64,000 bases of DNA from Mogibacterium neglectum (GTDB lineage: Bacteria > Bacillota > Clostridia > Peptostreptococcales > Anaerovoracaceae), in the NCBI RefSeq assembly GCF_030644205.1, contig NZ_CP128647.1, positions 558,001 through 622,000 on the forward strand, in the 5' to 3' direction. A program made the translations under genes and the position numbers. Below, in pieces: positions 63,520 to 64,000 of the stretch. The stretch's first letter is position 1. Each line of letters opens with the position of its first letter. Below the pieces are notes generated by a model. It searched no databases. It was not told where the DNA came from and was given only the letters and a program-made list of their open reading frames with translations.

Positions 63520-64000
63520 ATGAGAAAGGGCAAACGAGTTCTTATAACAGATGGGGTGAATGCCGGTGGAGATATGCTCGTAAGAAGTTTTGCTTCGTAC
63601 GGTGCATCTACAGCTTTCTTTTACAGTAATTCGTACGACAAGGCTATTGCTCTTAGCAAAGAGGCGAGTGCGCTTAATATTAGGTGTAAAGCATCTAAGC
63701 TTGATTCATTATGGTCAGCACTTGAGGTGCTAAGAGGATACTTCGATGATGAACTTGACGTGCTTGTGTTAAACATCGATATTTCTGATGGTACTAGTTT
63801 CGATGATATGGATGGTGATAAATGGCGTCATAGAGTGATTGCGGAAATTGATGGGCTATTTTATACGATTAGAGCACTAAGACCTTTTTTAAACCGACGC
63901 AGTGGAAGTGTGGTAATAACTGCGGCAAAAAACAAAAACTCTGGATTCGCATGCGACATACTAGAATCATATATAGAGGGCTTTACGATATCTTTATCAA
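63520..64000 (+). CDS. SDR-like protein with degenerate catalytic residues, 3' end outside window
   Basis: 160 residues are visible with no stop before the window edge. The fold pattern is that of FabG-type short-chain dehydrogenases: RVLITDGVNAGGDMLVRSFASYGA, LVLNIDIS, and IDGLFYTIRALRPFL. The cofactor motif TGxxxGxG reads TDGVNAGGD, the catalytic Ser region reads VVITAAKN, and YxxxK is replaced by CDILE before SYIEGFTISL. A non-catalytic or strongly diverged member is likely. GGAGG lies eight bases before ATG 63520. Confidence 0.75.
   Translation, partial: MRKGKRVLITDGVNAGGDMLVRSFASYGASTAFFYSNSYDKAIALSKEASALNIRCKASKLDSLWSALEVLRGYFDDELDVLVLNIDISDGTSFDDMDGDKWRHRVIAEIDGLFYTIRALRPFLNRRSGSVVITAAKNKNSGFACDILESYIEGFTISLS

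Noticed and set aside
63378-63629. 83-codon frame after the symporter
   Set aside because: It overlaps the terminator hairpin and the SDR-like gene in another frame.
1-64000. CRISPR arrays, insertion sequences, prophage or rRNA genes
   Set aside because: No regularly spaced repeats, transposase, integrase, phage or rRNA signatures were seen in the window.

Overview
The window reads as a chromosomal segment of a strictly anaerobic, low-to-moderate GC Firmicute of the class Clostridia. The evidence is a class III (glycyl radical) ribonucleotide reductase with its activase, a reverse rubrerythrin next to a Fur/PerR-type regulator, formate-tetrahydrofolate ligase, two butyrate kinases, an oxygen-sensitive 2-hydroxyacyl-CoA dehydratase operon, strong GGAGG ribosome binding sites and SAM-I riboswitch control of metK. 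A member of the Eubacteriales Family XIII / Anaerovoracaceae group is my guess; that placement is inference.

Layout. 0-5 kb: the end of nrdD, a YgjP-like metalloprotein, nrdG, cardiolipin synthase and convergent pepT. 5-11 kb: a YitT membrane protein, a frameshifted YheO-type regulator, fhs and an aminopeptidase P. 11-15 kb: an AgrA/AgrC-like two-component system followed by a two-gene ABC exporter whose promoter carries LytTR-type direct repeats. 15-18 kb: a frameshifted POT peptide transporter, then a metal/oxidative-stress cluster (MntR-like, Fur/PerR-like, reverse rubrerythrin). 18-20.6 kb: small membrane proteins and a DUF2130 coiled-coil protein.

20.8-30.8 kb is the metabolic core: hadI-hadB-hadC-hadA-ldhA-acdB-etfB-etfA-buk. 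Together these reduce a 2-oxo acid from an amino acid (leucine or an aromatic) to a 2-hydroxy acid, activate it to its CoA ester, dehydrate it and reduce the enoyl-CoA. This is the reductive branch of Stickland fermentation, with a kinase gene appended. Downstream are an RNA methyltransferase, a serine hydrolase, a CoA-transferase, a prepilin peptidase and truA-scpA-scpB-rluB.

38-54 kb is mostly housekeeping: a kinase-like protein, an AlaX editing protein, a DnaA-box cluster, an unrecognised 425-residue protein, SAM riboswitch-metK, two flavoproteins, dapB, a dCMP deaminase, a DUF2207 protein, typA, a second butyrate kinase and a cysteine-desulfidase-like protein. tRNA-Ser(GGA) at 54.6 kb is followed by a more AT-rich stretch to about 58 kb holding a VOC protein, a 26-residue membrane peptide, a DUF3267-like protein without its protease motif, a broken Fic gene, a MerR regulator and a candidate structured RNA with its own promoter and terminator. 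The window ends with TraX, an orphan dehydratase-like iron-sulfur protein, a DacA-like protein, a GIY-YIG protein, a sodium:amino-acid symporter and the start of a degenerate SDR gene.

Best candidates for something new: the structured RNA at 57.98-58.15 kb, the DnaA-box cluster at 40.44-40.61 kb, the LytTR-controlled exporter, the promoter-plus-immediate-terminator leader at 61.8 kb, and several proteins that keep a family fold while losing catalytic residues. All functions are read from sequence by eye; no database search was run.
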